From: AC-32 sp963715575
GTDB lineage: Bacteria > Actinomycetota > Thermoleophilia > Gaiellales > Gaiellaceae
Assembly (NCBI GenBank): GCA_963715575.1
Contig: OY970250.1
Coordinates: 2,294,001 to 2,358,000, forward strand
Reading direction: 5' to 3'
Length of the DNA stretch: 64,000 bases
The notes under the pieces were generated by a model. It worked only from the letters and a program-made list of their open reading frames with translations, had not been told where the DNA came from and did not search any database. Both the position numbers and the translations under genes were made by a program. Position 1 is the stretch's first letter. Every line of letters begins with the position of its first letter. Below are positions 10,780 to 20,543 of the stretch, one piece after another.

Positions 10780-11333
10780 TCTTCCGGCGCGAGCCGCTGC
10801 ACAAGAAGCTCGCGCGCGAGGCACGGCTCGAGCAGGAGCCGGAGCGAGGCCCAGTCGACCCCGGCCCGCACTGGGGCGTGACCGGTATCCACGGGGTCCC
10901 GCGCCCGCGCCGTTGGGACGCGGTGGGCTCGACCGAGGCACCGGGCCTGGCCGGCGACGAGGTCCACTTCGTCACCCTCCCGAACGGCGACCTGGTCGTG
11001 GACGAAGACGAGCCGCCGGACACGCTCGCGCCGCTCGCCGACGTGGTCGAACAGACCCTCGAACCGCCCTACCGCGCCGAGGCTGTCCGCCAGGGGGAGG
11101 ACGTCTGGGCCGTCGCCGCCCGCCGCATCGCCGTCGCGAACTTCCGCGCCGACGGCGACGAGCTCGAGCTGGTCTCCGGCGAGGACGGCCGCACCTTCAG
11201 CGTCGACGGCGAGCGCGCCTTCGGGAGCATTCCCGAGCTGGAGCGACTCGGCGGTTCCCAGGGCGAGCACTACGTGGTGCGCGCCAGCCGCCTGGACGAC
11301 GACGCCTGGGAGATCGAGGCCGACCCCCTGTAG
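10776..11333 (+). CDS. Conserved-looking hypothetical acidic protein
   Basis: A 185-aa soluble, strongly acidic protein that I do not recognise. There is no signal peptide, membrane helix or metal motif. The N-terminus is basic (RREPLHKKLAREARL), followed by HWGVTGIHGVPRPRRWD and a mixed beta-rich acidic region that ends WEIEADPL. Reading-frame codon bias is the same as in its neighbours. The GTG overlaps the hpf stop by four bases, which argues for expression together with HPF and a possible link to ribosome dormancy, by position only. secA follows after an 18-bp gap with its own TACCCT box. Confidence 0.7.
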   Translation: MIFRREPLHKKLAREARLEQEPERGPVDPGPHWGVTGIHGVPRPRRWDAVGSTEAPGLAGDEVHFVTLPNGDLVVDEDEPPDTLAPLADVVEQTLEPPYRAEAVRQGEDVWAVAARRIAVANFRADGDELELVSGEDGRTFSVDGERAFGSIPELERLGGSQGEHYVVRASRLDDDAWEIEADPL

Positions 11334-11339
11334 GGCAGC

Positions 11340-11345
11340 TACCCT
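11340..11345 (+). promoter_or_regulatory. -10 box for secA
   Basis: TACCCT, 6 nt, then the ATG of secA. The box is also the right arm of a small inverted repeat (TAGGG/CCCTA) with the preceding stop codon. Confidence 0.55.
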
Positions 11346-11351
11346 AAGACG

Positions 11352-14070
<2,719 letters not shown>

Positions 14071-14072
<2 letters not shown>

Positions 14073-14123
14073 CGTCGAAAGTCCGCCGACGGCGGCGCCG
14101 TCGGCATGACGACTTTCGACGTC
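14071..14123 (+). terminator. Long hairpin after secA, terminator-like without a T-run
   Basis: Outer arms GACGTCGAAAGTC (14071-14083) and GACTTTCGACGTC (14111-14123) are perfect 13-bp complements. Nested inside are GCCGACGGC and GCCGTCGGC, 9 bp with a 3-nt loop. The left arm starts inside the secA stop codon. There is no T-run, so it may act as a Rho-independent end without U tract, an mRNA 3' stabiliser, or a protein site. Confidence 0.6.
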
Positions 14124-14198
14124 TCGCCTTGCCCTAGGCGCGAAGCGAGCGCTGCCGAGCAAAGCCCGACAGCGCGGTTCGCCGATCAAGGAACTCGC

Positions 14199-14204
14199 TA
14201 GCAT
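14199..14204 (+). promoter_or_regulatory. -10 box for prfB
   Basis: TAGCAT, 7 nt, then the ATG at 14212 of the short first prfB reading frame. It supports that upstream ATG as the true start. Confidence 0.6.
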
Positions 14205-14211
14205 CGACTCC

Positions 14212-15322
14212 ATGGCCGACCAGAGCCCAGCCCAGCCGCTCGACCAGCAGCTCCAGGAGATCGGGGCCCAGCTCGCCTGGGTCCGTGATTACCTTTGACC
14301 CGGATCACCTCGAGAGCCGCGTCGCCGAGCTCGAGCAGGAGCTGGGCACGCCGGGCTTCTGGGACGACCAGCAGCACGCGGCGCAGGTCAGCGCCGAGCA
14401 CGCGCGCCTGAGCCGCCGCCTCGACCGCTACCGCCGCCTGACGCAGGACTACCAGGACGCGCAGGAGCTGCTCGCCATGGACGGCGAGATGGAGGCCGAG
14501 ATCGCCACCAGCATCGCGCCGCTCCGCGCCGAGCTCGACCGCCTGCAGGAAGACGCGCTCTTCTCCGGCGAGTACGACGCGGGCGACGCGCTCGTCACGA
14601 TCCACGCCGGCACCGGCGGCACCGACGCGCAGGACTGGGCCGAGATCCTTCTGCGCATGTACCTGCGCTGGGCCCAGAACCGCGGCTTCGAGACCGAGCT
14701 GCTCGAGGCGAGCCCCGGCGAGGAGGCCGGCCTCAAGTCCGCGACCTTCAGCGTCAGAGGTGAGAACGCCTACGGGATCCTGAAGGCCGAACGCGGCGTC
14801 CACCGGCTCGTGCGCCAGAGCCCGTTCGACCAGGCGCACCGCCGGCACACCAGCTTCGCGCAGGTGATCGTCAGCCCGCTGCTGGCCGATGACGTCGACG
14901 TCGATGTCGACGAGAGCGACCTGCGCATCGATACCTACCGCGCGAGCGGCGCCGGCGGCCAGCACGTCAACAAGACCGATTCCGCCGTCCGGATCACCCA
15001 CCTGCCGACGGGGATCGTCGTCCAGATCCAGAACGAGCGCAGCCAGAGCTCGAACAAGCAGACCGCCCTGCGAGTGCTCAAGTCGCGCCTGCTGGAACAG
15101 GAGCAGGAACGGCGCGAGGAAGAGCTGGCCAAGGAGCGCGGCGCCGCCCAGCAGGCCGACTTCGGCAGCCAGATCCGCAGCTACGTCCTGCACCCCTACC
15201 AGCTGGTGAAGGATCACCGCACCGAGTACGAAACCGGCAACACGCAGGCAGTTCTCGACGGCGCGCTGGACGATTTCGTCCACGAGTACCTGCTCGCCAA
15301 GGCGGCGGGCAAGGTTGTCTAG
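14212..15322 (+). CDS. prfB: Peptide chain release factor 2 with programmed +1 frameshift
   Basis: RF2 ends translation at UGA and UAA. The gene is split: 28 codons from ATG 14212 run into an in-frame TGA at 14296-14298, in the slippery context CTT TGA C. Skipping T14296 joins ...VRDYL to DPDHLESRV... and continues to 15322, giving 369 aa, the normal RF2 length. In the main frame SPF (in RQSPFDQAHR) is the UGA-reading tripeptide and SGAGGQHVNKTDSAV holds the catalytic GGQ. The frameshift makes RF2 level autoregulate. The AGGGGG-like stimulator that usually lies 3 nt before CTT is absent. Annotating only the second frame would lose the N-terminus. Confidence 0.94.
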
Positions 15323-15397
15323 CCACCCGTTTAGCTAGCATTCGCCGCCGTAGCCCAGCCGTCGCATCCCCGCGCCGGCCTCGCTCGCAGCGCGCCC

Positions 15398-16174
15398 GTG
15401 CAGCAACCGGACCTCCAGCACACAGACACCGGCACGGCGGTCCTCGACCATGAGCCCGCAGAGTCGTCGCCTGCGCCTTCGAGCTCGGCGATGGTCACCT
15501 TCGAGAACGTGACGAAGATCTACGAGCCGGACGTCGCGGCGCTGCAGGACGTCTCCTTCGGGATCGACAAGGGCGAGTTCGTCTTCATCGTCGGCGCCTC
15601 CGGCTCGGGCAAGTCGACGGTCATCCGCCTCGTGCTGAAGGAGCTCGAGCCGACACGCGGCCGGATCGTCGTCGGCGGGCGCGAGCTCGGACGGCTCAAG
15701 CGCAGCAAGGTGCCGCTGCTGCGCCGCAACGTGGGCTGCGTCTTCCAGGACTTCAAGCTGCTGCCGAACCGCACCGCGGCCGAGAACGTCGCCTACGCGC
15801 TAAAGGTGCAGGGCGAGAGCTCGACCGCGATCCGACGCAAGGTGCCCGAAGTCCTCAACATGGTCGGCCTCACCCACAAGATGTCGTCGCTGCCCGACGA
15901 GCTCTCCGGCGGCGAGCAGCAGCGCGTCTCGATCGCGCGCGCGTTCGTCAACCACCCGCCGCTGCTGATCTGCGACGAGCCGACGGGCAACCTCGACCCC
16001 GACACGAGCGTCGGGATCATGCAGCTGCTCTACCGGATCAACCGCTCGGGCACGACCATCCTGATGGCCACTCACGACCGCGAGATGGTCGACAAGATGC
16101 GCAAGCGCGTGATCGCGCTCGAGGGCGGCAAGCTCCTCCGCGACGAGCGCCGCGGCGGATACACCACCGAATGA
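15398..16174 (+). CDS. ftsE: Cell-division ABC ATPase FtsE
   Basis: Cytoplasmic ATPase that, with FtsX, drives peptidoglycan hydrolase activation at the division site. GASGSGKST is Walker A, LSGGEQQRVSIARA the ABC signature, and LLICDEPTGNLD Walker B with the switch His in ATHDREMV. From the GTG at 15398 the product is 258 aa with a disordered 31-residue N-terminal extension. From the ATG at 15491 (MVTFENVTKIYEP) it is 227 aa, the usual FtsE size. Neither start has a clear SD, so the extension is uncertain. TAGCAT at about 15336 could be the promoter. The stop overlaps the ftsX ATG. Confidence 0.92.
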   Translation: MQQPDLQHTDTGTAVLDHEPAESSPAPSSSAMVTFENVTKIYEPDVAALQDVSFGIDKGEFVFIVGASGSGKSTVIRLVLKELEPTRGRIVVGGRELGRLKRSKVPLLRRNVGCVFQDFKLLPNRTAAENVAYALKVQGESSTAIRRKVPEVLNMVGLTHKMSSLPDELSGGEQQRVSIARAFVNHPPLLICDEPTGNLDPDTSVGIMQLLYRINRSGTTILMATHDREMVDKMRKRVIALEGGKLLRDERRGGYTTE

Positions 16175-17100
16175 GCCGCTTCCGCGTCATCGTCTCCGAG
16201 GCGATCCGCTCGCTCGGCGCCAACCTCTCGACCACGTTTGCGGCGACGACGACGGTCCTGATCGGGATGTTCATGCTCGGCCTCGTCATTGGCCTCGGCA
16301 GCTGGGCGCTCTCGCTCAGCGACCACTACAAGAAGCAGCTGCTCGTCAACGTGTACTTCTGCACGCAGCTGCGGTGCGGGCACGAGGCTTCGCCCGGCGA
16401 GATCGACGACGTCCGGACTCAGCTGACCGCGATGCCGCAAGTGAGGAGCGTCCGCTTCGTCTCCAAGGACGAGGCGCTCGCGATCGAGCGCAAGAAACAC
16501 CCGGACCTGGTCGCCGGGCTACCCGGCAACCCGCTCCCGAACGCGTTCAAGGTGATTCCCCGCCGCGCCGAGGACATCGACGCGATCTCGACGCAGCTCG
16601 GGACCGCGAAGCCCAAGGGCATCGAGACGATCTGCCCGCCGCCGCCGGGCTCTAAGGCCGCGGCCACCGGGATCGGCGAGAGCTGCAGCCAGATCTCGCA
16701 CCGCGTGCTCTCGGTCGCCCGCTACCTCTGGATTGTCGTCCTGATCGCGTTCATCGTGCTGCTCGTCTCCTCGACGCTGCTCGTGGCGAACACGATCCGG
16801 CTCTCGATCTTCGCGCGGCGACGCGAGATCGAGGTGATGAAGCTCGTCGGCGCGACGAACTGGTTCGTGCGCGGGCCGTTCATGATCGAGGGCCTGCTCT
16901 GCGGGCTCGGCGGGGCGGTGCTGGCGGTGATCCTGCTCGTGCTCGGGCGCGAGCTGTTCATGCCGTTGATCCACCTGACGAACGCCTCCGACATCCACGC
17001 CTGGCCGTTCGGGCTGCACGTCCTGATCGTGCTCGGCGCCGGGCTGGCGCTGGGCGCTGCCGGCTCGGGATTGACGATCCGCCGTTTCCTCCAGGTCTGA
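16171..17100 (+). CDS. ftsX: Cell-division membrane protein FtsX
   Basis: Partner of FtsE. The 309-aa product has the expected topology: helix 1 (about 22-46), a large extracytoplasmic loop (about 47-185), and helices at about 187-210, 235-258 and 280-300. The loop contains several cysteines (VYFCTQLRCG, TICPPPPG, GESCSQ), consistent with the disulfide-bearing external loop of actinobacterial FtsX that contacts peptidoglycan hydrolases. RRREIEVMKLVGATNWFVRGPF is the coupling region typical of the family. ATG/TGA overlap with ftsE gives a two-gene translational unit. Confidence 0.94.
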   Translation: MSRFRVIVSEAIRSLGANLSTTFAATTTVLIGMFMLGLVIGLGSWALSLSDHYKKQLLVNVYFCTQLRCGHEASPGEIDDVRTQLTAMPQVRSVRFVSKDEALAIERKKHPDLVAGLPGNPLPNAFKVIPRRAEDIDAISTQLGTAKPKGIETICPPPPGSKAAATGIGESCSQISHRVLSVARYLWIVVLIAFIVLLVSSTLLVANTIRLSIFARRREIEVMKLVGATNWFVRGPFMIEGLLCGLGGAVLAVILLVLGRELFMPLIHLTNASDIHAWPFGLHVLIVLGAGLALGAAGSGLTIRRFLQV

Positions 17101-17120
17101 ACCAGTCGTAGTCGAGCTCG

Positions 17121-17134
17121 CTTCCCGCGGGAAG
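17121..17134. repeat. Perfect 14-bp palindrome between ftsX and the RNase R-like gene
   Basis: CTTCCCGCGGGAAG is its own reverse complement and ends 6 nt before the GTG of the downstream gene. It could be an operator or a leader hairpin. Confidence 0.4.
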
Positions 17135-17140
17135 CATCTC

Positions 17141-18748
17141 GTGGGCGAGCCGTATTTCGTGCCCGGCACGCCGCTGTTGCTCGACCGCCGCACGGAGGGC
17201 GGGCCCGGCGACCTGGCCGTCGTGCGCAAAGGGCGTGGCCGGGCGCGGGTCGAGCGCGTGCTCGGCCCGGCGAGCTCGATCGAGGTCGTGCTCGAGGGCC
17301 TGCTGGTCGAGGAAGGCGAGCTGCGCGGCTTCGAGCCGTACGATCCACCGGCGATCGACCCGGAGGGCCGGGTCGACCTGCGCGACCTGCTCTCGTTCAC
17401 GATCGATCCCGACACGGCCAAGGACTTCGACGACGCCCTGACCGTCGAGGAGGACCGCGCGTTCGTGCACATCGCGGACGTCTCGTGGTTCGTCGCGGCG
17501 GGCACCCCGCTCGACCGCGGCGCCGCCGAGCGCGCGTTCTCGGTCTACGTGCCTGGCCTCGTCTCGCCGATGCTGCCGCCCGAGCTGTCCGAAGAGCTGT
17601 GCTCGCTGCGGCCGAACGTCGACCGGCTCTGCGTCACGGTCGAGTTTCCGCTCGACGGGGGCGAGCCGACCTTCTACCGCTCGGTGATCCGCAGCGGCGC
17701 CCGGCTGACCTACGGGCAGGTCGAGGAGATCCTCGCCGGCCGCGAGCGGGCCGAGCCGGCGCTGACGGAGGCGCTGAGGCGCGCCGAGCGGCTGGCCCAG
17801 GCACTACGAGACACGCGCTTCGCCCGCGGGGCGCTGCGCGTCGAGAGCTCGGAGGTCGTCTTCGCCTTCGACGGCGAGGGCGGTATCGAACGCGCCTGGC
17901 GCGAGTCCGAGCCGCACGCGCACATGCTCGTCGAGGAGCTGATGATCCGCGCGAACGAGCTGGTCGCCGAGCTGCTCGCCGGCCGGCGGCGCGAGGCGCT
18001 CTACCGCGTCCACGAGCCGCCCGAGCCGCAGGCGGTCTCGCTCCTGCTCGCGCGCCTTGCCGACATCGGCATCCCGACCCCACCGGCCCCGGAGCGCATG
18101 GGCCCGTCGGACGCTGCAGAGGTCGCGGGCGCCGCCAGCGAGCTCGTGACCGACTACGTCGAGCGCTCCGGCCGTGGCCGCGAGGCGTTCACACCGCTCG
18201 TGCTCCAGGCGCTGAAGCAGGCGCGCTACGACCCGGCGAATCTCGGCCACATGGGCCTCGCGAGCGCGGCGTACTGCCACTTCACCTCGCCGATCCGCCG
18301 CTATCCGGACCTGGTCGTCCACCGCGCCCTGCTGCGCGAGATCGGCGTTTCGGACGAGCCGCTCCCGGACGACCTCGAAGCACGCGCCCAACTTGCCTCC
18401 GAGCGCGAGCGCCACGCCTCGCAGATCGAGTACCGCGCCGACGATCTCTGCCTCGCCTGGCTGCTCGAGCGGCGGCTGTTCGAGCTTGGCTGGGAGACCA
18501 CCTTCGAGGGCGAACTCACGGGTGTGATCCCGTCGGGCCTGTTCGCGCGGTTCGGCGACGTCTTCGAAGGCTACATCCCGGCGCGGCGCCTGCCGGGCGA
18601 CTACTTCGAGCTGAACGAGCTCGCGACCGCGCTCGTCGGCCGCCGCGGCGGGCGCACGTACCGCCTCGGCGACCCGATCGAGGTGCGCGTCGCGGATCTC
18701 CGCCGCAGCGAAGGCAAGGTCGAGCTCCAGCTCGCCGACGACCGTTAA
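17141..18748 (+). CDS. rnr: RNase R/RNase II-family 3'-5' exoribonuclease, short N-terminus
   Basis: Degrades RNA from the 3' end with Mg2+. RNase R also works with SmpB-tmRNA, and smpB is the next gene. The catalytic RNB domain begins with FTIDPDTAKDFDDAL (metal-binding aspartates) and includes HFTSPIRRYPDLVVHR, the family signature. The last about 85 aa form an S1-type RNA-binding domain (GLFARFGDVFEGYIP). At 535 aa it is much shorter than classic RNase R (about 750-800), because the N-terminal helix-turn-helix and most cold-shock domains are missing. The frame is open for 60 nt before the GTG (coding-like ELASRGKHLVGEP) but contains no usual start codon, so the start is not certain. Confidence 0.86.
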   Translation: MGEPYFVPGTPLLLDRRTEGGPGDLAVVRKGRGRARVERVLGPASSIEVVLEGLLVEEGELRGFEPYDPPAIDPEGRVDLRDLLSFTIDPDTAKDFDDALTVEEDRAFVHIADVSWFVAAGTPLDRGAAERAFSVYVPGLVSPMLPPELSEELCSLRPNVDRLCVTVEFPLDGGEPTFYRSVIRSGARLTYGQVEEILAGRERAEPALTEALRRAERLAQALRDTRFARGALRVESSEVVFAFDGEGGIERAWRESEPHAHMLVEELMIRANELVAELLAGRRREALYRVHEPPEPQAVSLLLARLADIGIPTPPAPERMGPSDAAEVAGAASELVTDYVERSGRGREAFTPLVLQALKQARYDPANLGHMGLASAAYCHFTSPIRRYPDLVVHRALLREIGVSDEPLPDDLEARAQLASERERHASQIEYRADDLCLAWLLERRLFELGWETTFEGELTGVIPSGLFARFGDVFEGYIPARRLPGDYFELNELATALVGRRGGRTYRLGDPIEVRVADLRRSEGKVELQLADDR

Positions 18749-18765
18749 AGGTTCACGCGCGCGCG

Positions 18766-18783
18766 CCCCACCCATGGGTGGGG
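18766..18783. repeat. Perfect 18-bp palindrome after the RNase R-like gene
   Basis: CCCCACCCATGGGTGGGG is fully self-complementary and sits in the spacer before the smpB promoter. It is terminator-like but has no T-run, so it may instead be a protein-binding site. Confidence 0.4.
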
Positions 18784-18867
18784 ATCGGACCACCCGCCAC
18801 CCGCGGTGAGCGTAGCGACGAAAAGCGCGCATGTCTGTGTCGCGGGTGTGACAAAAGCGTGCCGACC

Positions 18868-18873
18868 TACAAT
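18868..18873 (+). promoter_or_regulatory. -10 box for smpB
   Basis: TACAAT, the best -10 match in the window, then 7 nt and the GTG at 18881. It decides against the longer frame that opens at 18806. Confidence 0.65.
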
Positions 18874-18880
18874 CGGCCGC

Positions 18881-19336
18881 GTGGCCGAGAAGCAGATCGC
18901 CGAGAACCGCCGGGCGCGGCACGACTACCACTTCCTCGATCGCTTCGAGGCGGGCCTCGTGCTCAACGGCAGCGAGGTCAAGTCGCTGCGCCAGGGCCAC
19001 GCGGTCCTGCAGCGCGCCTACGCCGACGCGCGCGACGGCGAGCTCTGGCTGATCGGCCTGCACATCCCGCCCTACGAGCAGGCCTCGGTCGCGCCGCACG
19101 ACCCCGACCGCGACCGCAAGCTGCTGCTGCACCGCCGCGAGATCGACCGGCTCGCCGCGCAGGTCGCCGAGAAGGGCCTGACCCTCGTGCCGACGCGGCT
19201 CTACTTCAAGGACGGACGCGCCAAGGTCGAGCTGGCGCTCGCGCGTGGCAAGGAAGGCCGCGACAAGCGCCGTGACATCGCCGACCGAGAGTCGAAGCGC
19301 CGCCTCGAACGCGAGCTGAAGGCCCGGCGGCGCTGA
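18881..19336 (+). CDS. smpB: tmRNA-binding protein SmpB
   Basis: Delivers tmRNA to stalled ribosomes and mimics the codon-anticodon helix. From the GTG it is 151 aa, normal for SmpB. NRRARHDYHFLDRFEAGLVL, NGSEVKSLR and RRREIDRL-like elements form the OB-fold core, and the Lys/Arg-rich tail (DKRRDIADRE to RRR) is the part that becomes helical in the mRNA channel. The start is fixed by TACAAT 7 nt upstream. Its RNA partner ssrA is about 5.7 kb downstream. Confidence 0.95.
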   Translation: MAEKQIAENRRARHDYHFLDRFEAGLVLNGSEVKSLRQGHAVLQRAYADARDGELWLIGLHIPPYEQASVAPHDPDRDRKLLLHRREIDRLAAQVAEKGLTLVPTRLYFKDGRAKVELALARGKEGRDKRRDIADRESKRRLERELKARRR

Positions 19337-19387
19337 GGAACCCCGCCGCCGGCACAGACGGCCGACAGCGAGGCTCCGAAGAGCGGC

Positions 19388-19873
19388 TTACCCCTCCTTG
19401 TTCAGGCGCTGGTCGAACACGAACTCGGTCGTCTCGCCAGTCCTCTCGACGGTGTAGTCGAACTGGATCTTGGCGAAGTTGAGGCTGAACTGGTCGGTCG
19501 GGAGATCGTTCCCGGGGCCGCCACCAGCTGAGCCCCCGTTCTGGTACGACGAGACCAGCACCTCGGTGAGCTTGATCTTCATGAACTCGAAGCCCTTGTC
19601 GCCGCCGGCCTTGCGGACCGTCAGCGTGCCCTCCTTGATGTGCTCTCCGGTCGCACAGAACTTCGCCAGCAGCGGTGAGGCCTTGCTGATCGACGACGTG
19701 AAGTGCAGGTCCTGGAACGAGGCCTTGCCCGCTCCGCCTCCGCCGCCGACGCTGCCGGTACCGGTGTTGGTAACGCCCCAGCTGAACGAGCTGATCTCGA
19801 TCTCGTCCTTGTGGAACTTGTCGGCACTCTCGCCGACGATTCCGTCCATCTTCAGAAATGCATCGAACGCCAT
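19388..19873 (-). CDS. Hcp-like (type VI tube protein-like) protein
   Basis: A 161-aa protein with the whole-length look of the Hcp1 family: MAFDAFLKMDGIVGES at the start, DEIEISSFSWG, ASFQDLHFTSSISKASPLL, and FDYTVERTG near the end. In proteobacteria Hcp forms hexameric rings of the type VI tube and carries effectors. No other type VI gene is present in the window, and a monoderm host would not be expected to have one, so the role here is unknown. It has a strong AGGAGG SD (19880-19885) whose TAG is also the stop codon of the upstream barrel gene, so the two form an operon. Confidence 0.85.
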   Translation of the reverse strand: MAFDAFLKMDGIVGESADKFHKDEIEISSFSWGVTNTGTGSVGGGGGAGKASFQDLHFTSSISKASPLLAKFCATGEHIKEGTLTVRKAGGDKGFEFMKIKLTEVLVSSYQNGGSAGGGPGNDLPTDQFSLNFAKIQFDYTVERTGETTEFVFDQRLNKEG

Positions 19874-19883
19874 TCGCGTCCTC

Positions 19884-20414
19884 CTATCGCGCGAGTGTCA
19901 GTTGGAACTCGGCCGTGCCGTTGCCGCCCAGCTCCCGTGCGTACTGGCGGGCGACGTAGCTGCCCGTAACGCCTGCGTAGCGTCCCGTGCCGCCGAGGAC
20001 GACGAAGTGGCCGTCTGTTCCCCTGGTCGTCGCGCCGAGGCCGTGGATCGTGCCCTCGGCCAGGTGGAACGTGTGGATCTCGAGGCTGCCCGTGTGGGCA
20101 AACGGCGAGTCGAGGGCGAGATTTGCGGCCGTGAAGTGGCCGATCACCCGTCCCTTCCGCTTGTTGAGCAGCTGCGCGTAGCCCGTGTGCCGGTCGCCCT
20201 TCGTGGGCACCTGGCCGGCTACGCGTTCCGGGGCGTGCAGGTGGAGCTGCCGCGCGTACAGCCGCAGCGTCCACGACGACCCCTCGGGTCGTGTCGCCGC
20301 CCCAGCAGCATCTGGTCGCTTCACGGCGCCGAGGCCGATCGCCCCGAGCGCCACCACGAGCCCGCGTCCGAGCAATCCTCGCCGTGACGACGAGGCGCTG
20401 TTGGGCTCCTCCAT
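19884..20414 (-). CDS. Tat-exported allene-oxide-cyclase/dirigent-like barrel protein
   Basis: A 176-aa protein with an N-terminal twin-arginine signal (SSSRRGLLGRGLVVALGAIG) followed by a beta-barrel region: IGHFTAANLALDS, SLEIHTFHLAEGTIHGLG, GHFVVLGGTGRYAGVTGSY and GTAEFQLTL. This pattern is that of the allene oxide cyclase/dirigent-like barrel family; bacterial members have no settled function. The ATG was chosen for the AAGGAGGT SD at 20419-20426 and because it sets the Tat motif at residues 8-14. The stop overlaps the SD of the Hcp-like gene downstream. Confidence 0.8.
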   Translation of the reverse strand: MEEPNSASSSRRGLLGRGLVVALGAIGLGAVKRPDAAGAATRPEGSSWTLRLYARQLHLHAPERVAGQVPTKGDRHTGYAQLLNKRKGRVIGHFTAANLALDSPFAHTGSLEIHTFHLAEGTIHGLGATTRGTDGHFVVLGGTGRYAGVTGSYVARQYARELGGNGTAEFQLTLAR

Positions 20415-20481
20415 GCTTACCTCCTTCGTGGAGACTGCCCGTGCCAGACCCGGCCCTAGTGAGCCCGCCACGAGTGCTTCG

Positions 20482-20510
20482 ACTGTAGATGCCTGGGGGT
20501 CAGAGTTCAA
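20482..20510 (-). promoter_or_regulatory. Classic -35/-10 promoter for the barrel-Hcp operon
   Basis: On the minus strand TTGAAC, a 17-bp spacer, then TACAGT. It is one of the few full sigma-70-like promoters seen here and drives a leader carrying a strong SD. Confidence 0.6.
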
Positions 20511-20530
20511 TAGCTTCGAGAAGGCTTCAC

Positions 20531-20536
20531 TAGAGT
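20531..20536 (+). promoter_or_regulatory. -10 box for the PrmC-like methyltransferase
   Basis: TAGAGT, 7 nt, then the GTG at 20544. It favours that codon over the GTG at 20535, which would lie inside the hexamer. Confidence 0.6.
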
Positions 20537-20543
20537 GTTGTCC

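Noticed and set aside
19388..19873. A type VI secretion system
   Set aside because: Only an Hcp-like gene is present; there is no VgrG, sheath, baseplate or ClpV gene in the window.
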